DNA of 64,000 nucleotides from Utricularia gibba (lineage: Eukaryota; Streptophyta; Magnoliopsida; Lamiales; Lentibulariaceae), in contig NEEC01000004.1 in assembly GCA_002189035.1 (NCBI GenBank), positions 3,906,001-3,970,000 of the forward strand, read 5' to 3'. The position numbers and the translations under genes were made by a program. Shown here piece by piece: positions 59,715-64,000 of the stretch (positions are counted from its first letter, which is position 1; each line of letters begins with the position of its first letter). The notes under the pieces were generated by a model. The model saw nothing but the letters and a program-made list of their open reading frames with translations. It searched no databases and was not told where the DNA came from.

Positions 59715-62450
59715 ATGGAGACGATGCTTGGATTTGAGGATGATGGCGGAATCGAAGTCGTCGAGGGCAAGCCCATCAGAATGAAGCTGGTACCTTGGAT
59801 CAGCTGGGACGAGTGGATGTTTGTGAAAGAGTCCCTTTTCTCTTCAAATCCTTATTCTGTTACTTCGGCTATTCATAGAGTACGAAATTAGCCAAAATGC
59901 TGCAGTTCTCGTTTTTGAGATGTGAACTTGCAGAATTTTAATTTTTTTCCTCACCTTGCTGCGTTTGTAGATACGGACGTGGCAGAGTAGAGGATGCATT
60001 CCAGTTTTGGTTGAAGTTACCGCTTCTATTGTTGAAATTCGGCACAAAGATCCTTTCTTCAGGTTTCTCATTGTGACCCTCTCTTATTTTATGGTTGTAT
60101 TGGTGTGAACATTGGAAGTTACTATATTGTTTCGTGTTATGTAATATGTTAATCTGGATTTTTGATGCTTGAAGACTTAAATGATTTGTAAGTTTTCCAA
60201 CGTGAATGATGTAAAACTTTTATTTTTTTTTGTTTTGAGTATTCCATACTTGTGTGTATAACAGAAATGACTTAGATGATACTGGCTTTTCGACTGAGGA
60301 ATTGGCCATGCTGTATTGCATGGCAATAATGAGGTGAACATTCATTCGACCTTCTCCCTACTGGATTACATGCAGTTTTTTTTGTTTCCTCCATCTTGAT
60401 GTAAACTTGGTGGTTTTCAAGGCTAGTTAATGGGGTTATCGAGAAGAACCGGAAAAAGAATGAGATTTCTATAGGTGAAGCCGCTGAGATAATTGGTATC
60501 CCCAGAATGCTCATAGATATCCGGCATGGTGAGTGTGAACTTGTATTTAATTAGCTTTTCTATGTTTATGCTGGTACTAGAAACTGGTCATAACTTGTTT
60601 TGTTATTTGGTGTTCCACAGAGGGTTCTCATCGGGGTCTTCCTTCTCTTCAACTGCTTCGAGTGGCATCAGAAAAAGTACTGTTTTTCAATCTAACTGAG
60701 CCAGTTTTTTTTTTCAATTTTCCCTTGTTTACTTAAATATGTCAAGGACCCAGAATCCACCCAATAGAGTCCTCTAATCATAAGGTTCTGTGGTCTTGCA
60801 TTATATCTCATTTTTCTTATACTAGAAAGTATTCATTCAAAGGATGTCCCGTTCAACTTTATGATGTTTTTGTACTCTATCTCGGTAACTCATTTCTGAT
60901 TTTCTTTCATCAACATGTTGGATTTTCAGGCACTTGGCTGGTTGGTACGGTACTATTGGGAACCTCAAGAAAAGTTGATTGCTCCATCTAGTAATACCGC
61001 AGACAATCTTAAGAGAGAAATCAAGTGCATCCTACTTGAAGTTGCTTTCTCTCTGAAGCAAAAGCAGGAAGCAAGGGCTGGCTCTTCAAATGTTAGAGGA
61101 AAAGGTGAGTGCTCTTCATGACAAATAGTTCATAGATCTCACCTGTTTCAGGCGGTAGTAAGTTTTCCATCTTTTGTCACTGGCTTCCCATCACATTCAT
61201 ACTCTTGTTCGGCAGCTGTGTTTTATTTGCTTAATTTCATTCTTATTTATGTAACTCCACCTTCCACTTATATTTCAGGTATCAAGGACCAGCTTGCCAA
61301 GTCAATAAAGAGCATCCTCCAGTTGTATTCATCATCATTCTCTCAAGAAGTAATCCATATTCTTTTGGATTACGTACTAAATGCATTAAACAATCACCTG
61401 AGAGAAATCTCAGAAAACTTGCAAATTGCTGAAAGGCCCGAAGTGAAGCAAACAGCATTTGATGATTGGAAATCTTTTGTGGTGAAGCTCTCTAGCAGCA
61501 GCCCAGAGTTCCTTGTCGCTCTGACACAAGGAGTTCTTGAGAAGCTTGAGACAAATAAAGCTTTTGGTCATCAAACAGGTAACAATTCTATCCTCACCCT
61601 ATATACTTGCAGTAAATTTCTTGAATATCCTCCATAATGCCCATCTCCATCAGATGACAAGGGAATGATGGGCATCCCCAAGCTACCAGTCCGAATTAAG
61701 TTACTTTGGCGTCTGCTCGAGTGGCTGACTGGAAGCATGAAGAAACTAACAGAATCTCCAAAAAGCAAAGCTCCCATGGTAGAAAAGCATCTTTCAAAGG
61801 AAGTTGTCCGTGGATTACTACGCAGATGTCTTCTGGCATCCCCTCCACCCAACAAAGTATCAAAATCAGCTGTCATCACACTTGCCGAACTAAATGGACA
61901 CATTGGTCTTCTGCAAAATGTCAGAAAGCTTGTTTCAATGACTTGGCCATTGGTTCCAGAAACAGAGTCCTCTGACTCCTTGGATCTTGGCCTAGCTGAA
62001 TCCTCCCTGAGTCAAGCATTAGAGAAGTTCCATTCGGTCACCCGACATCAGATTCAGACACTATCCGAAGAACCCGTAAAGAGCAGATGGGCTGTAACCA
62101 AATCATGGAACCCATGCCCCATTGGGATGCTGCCTCATCATGTAGGCTTCTCTGGTAGGTTGCCGAATCTCGACAACCAGAGCGATGAAACCTGTTTCCC
62201 AGGTATGAAAGAGAGCAGTCAAGGGAGGCCAGGTAAAAGAGAAGCAGACAGTGAGAAGTGTGACAAGGTATTTGCTAAAAGAATGAAGGAGACAGAAGCA
62301 GATTATTCAGGCAACTGCTCAGAAACCGTTGGTGGAGATTGCCCTGTGGGTCGTATGTTGATAGGCGGAGCATGGAAGAGCATTGGAGAGCAAGAACTTT
62401 TGGGCATTGCCTCTACCATAAGACTGCTTGTCGAACCAACAGACATTTAA
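59715..62450 (+). CDS. LAS1: LAS1-like pre-rRNA ITS2 endoribonuclease
   Basis: Eight exons in phase: 59715–59879, 59971–60062, 60265–60333, 60422–60528, 60621–60676, 60930–61104, 61279–61578 and 61654–62450, giving 586 residues. LAS1 is the HEPN nuclease that cuts ITS2 in pre-60S particles, working with the Grc3 polynucleotide kinase in the nucleolus. The N-terminal Las1 domain opens VPWISWDEWMFVKESLF, then AIHRIRTWQSRGCIPVLVE and DTGFSTEELAMLYCMAIMR. The HEPN catalytic motif is RHEGSH at residues 143–148, split by an intron. Next comes LPSLQLLRVASEKALGWL, then a plant-type helical middle and a polar tail with basic stretches, ending VGRMLIGGAWKSIGEQELL. All splice sites are ordinary and no defect is seen. 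Confidence 0.92.
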
Positions 62451-62739
62451 GATGACGCATGTTCAGATTATGTAGTAACTTTAGAGATCAAGCTAGTTGT
62501 CAGTAAGTTTTTTAAATCGAGTTTGTAAAACATACCCTCCAATAAGCAAGATCCAAACCAACTTATTCTTTGGGATCCAAAAAAATTTATAAATTTAATC
62601 TGTGTTCTAGAAAAGTTCTATACTGAATTCATAAAACGTTGTTTCCTTTCGGACAGTCATAAAACGTTGTTTCTATTCTTGGACTTTGCTATGGAACCAT
62701 AATGAAGAGAGATTGGCTTTCTTTATCGACTATGATTGG

Positions 62740-64000
62740 ATTGGGTTGACCCATGATAACGGACTGGTCCGTGCCATGTTTACAAATTTGGGCAGGACCA
62801 CGATAATGGCTTCGAATGGGCCACATGGCGGGATGGTCTGGGCTCGGCCACCTATATAGATTAGGCCCGCCCAAATCATAATATTAACAACGCCTAGCCC
62901 AACTATTATGTTAGCCCAACCCATTTATTAATATTGGGCCACCAACCACTTTCCATGGCCCATACCAATAATTAATTTAATTCAAATGCATAAATGCCAA
63001 ATGAACTGGCCCAGCGCTTCACGTGCCCCTACCGATAACTTTAGCGAGGCGAAGACCATTACGTTAACGTGACCCAGCCCATAACACCTCGCCCAACCCA
63101 TTACTTTATATTGACCCAACCCGTCCCTTCTCTCGAGCCAAGATAATAATTAATCTTTGCCCAGTCCATAAACTAATCTTCACCCGGCCAAAAATTTAAC
63201 CAAGGCCCAGCCCATAATTTGATAAAAGGACCCGACATAACTAACAAAGGCTCATCCTATTAGTTCATGTCAGCTCAACCCACCACGTCACTGGCCCAGA
63301 CCATTAATAAACGTGGCCCATTCCATCAATTAACTTGACTCAGCCCAAACGTTAACCATGGCCCAGACCATAAACTGTTATATGGCCCAGACCATTAAGT
63401 AAAGTGGCCCAGTCCAACAATTAACTCAGCTCAACCCAAACATTAATCATAGCTCAGACCATTAATTAGCGTGGCCCAATCCATCAATTAACTCGGCTCA
63501 GCCCAAACATTAACCATGGCCCAGACCAACAATTCACGTGGCCCAGTCCATCAATTAACTCGGTCAGCCCAAACATTAACCAAGGCCCAGACCATTAGTT
63601 AACGTGGCCCAGTCCATCAATTAACTCGGTCAACCCAAACATTAACCAAGGCCCAGACCATTAGTTAACGTGGCCCCGTCCATCAATTAACTCGGATCAG
63701 CCCAAACATTAACCATGGGCCAGACCAATAATTAACGCGGCCCAGTCCATCAATTACCTCGGCTCAACCCAAACATTAACCATGGCCCAGACCATTAATT
63801 AACGTGGCTCAGTCCATCAATTAACTCGGCTCAGCACAAACTTTAACCATAGCCTAGACAATTAATCAACGTAGCCCCGTCCATCAATTAACTCGGCTCA
63901 GGCCAAACATTAACCATGGCCCAGACCAATAATTAACATGGCCCAGTCCATCAATTAACTCAGCTCAGCCCAAACTTTAACCATGGCCCACACAAATAAT
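62740..64000. repeat. GGCCCA minisatellite, 66–67 bp unit, continuing past the window
   Basis: From 63293 to the end, about ten head-to-tail copies of a 66–67 base unit, which is itself three related ~22 base sub-units: GGCCCAGACCATTAATTAAC, GGCCCAGTCCATCAATTAAC and a CTCAGCCCAAACATTAACC type. From about 62740 to 63292 the same words recur in degenerate, irregular order. The region has no coding frame. It starts about 300 bases after the LAS1 stop. Confidence 0.9.

Noticed and set aside
62740-64000. CRISPR array, telomere or centromere satellite
   Set aside because: Plant nuclear DNA; units are contiguous without spacers, are not TTTAGGG, and at 66–67 bases are shorter than usual plant centromere monomers.

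Overview
The window is nuclear DNA of a flowering plant, and the protein set points to a eudicot. Evidence: genes split by short AT-rich GT–AG introns, plant-only families (cellulose synthase-like G, BREVIS RADIX, chloroplast phosphoribulokinase), TGGGCC site II promoter motifs, and long AT-rich intergenic tracts full of decayed Harbinger, Mutator and Ty1/copia elements. Nothing looks bacterial, organellar or viral. The exon models are mine, built from splice signals, reading phase and family conservation. Functions come from recognised families, not from searches.

Layout. 1–1151: 3' end of an LRR protein gene (+). 2920–5453: cellulose synthase-like G gene (+). 5865–10680: decayed Ty1/copia remnant whose left LTR-like copy is split by a 3.7 kb PIF/Harbinger element. 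11871–13238: DPH1 (+), one exon. 13734–15590: chloroplast phosphoribulokinase (+). 20370–22140: polytopic membrane protein (+). 23088–33300: transposon block with a reverse-oriented copia element, then a MULE (27654–33300) that has swallowed a second Harbinger element (27998–32146). 38278–40506: BREVIS RADIX-family gene (+), convergent with 40793–43649, an MHK/MAK-type kinase gene (-). 47442–48781: conserved plant protein of unknown function (+). 49015–49437 (-) and 49784–50852 (+): divergent LTO1 and mitochondrial uL24 genes. 52665–54448: NNF1-like kinetochore gene (-). 54763–58272: second MULE with ~150 bp terminal inverted repeats. 59715–62450: LAS1 (+). 62740–64000: minisatellite built on GGCCCA, running off the end.

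How the genes relate. They are not an operon-like system. Four of them serve translation: DPH1 (eEF2 diphthamide), LTO1 (Fe-S loading of the ribosome-recycling ATPase ABCE1), uL24m (mitochondrial ribosome) and LAS1 (ITS2 cleavage). Their three upstream regions all carry TGGGCC/GGCCCA site II motifs, which suggests shared growth-linked control. The others (cell wall or saponin glycosyltransferase, Calvin cycle, root growth regulator, kinase, kinetochore) look independent.

Two points matter most to a user. First, three otherwise intact conserved genes (CslG, MHK-like, the unknown-function gene) each lack exactly one base in a homopolymer run. That looks like consensus error, not three pseudogenes. 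Second, the most unusual non-coding structure is the 66–67 bp minisatellite at the right edge, a triplet of ~22 bp GGCCCA-type sub-units just downstream of LAS1. I see no clear case for a wholly new biological system.
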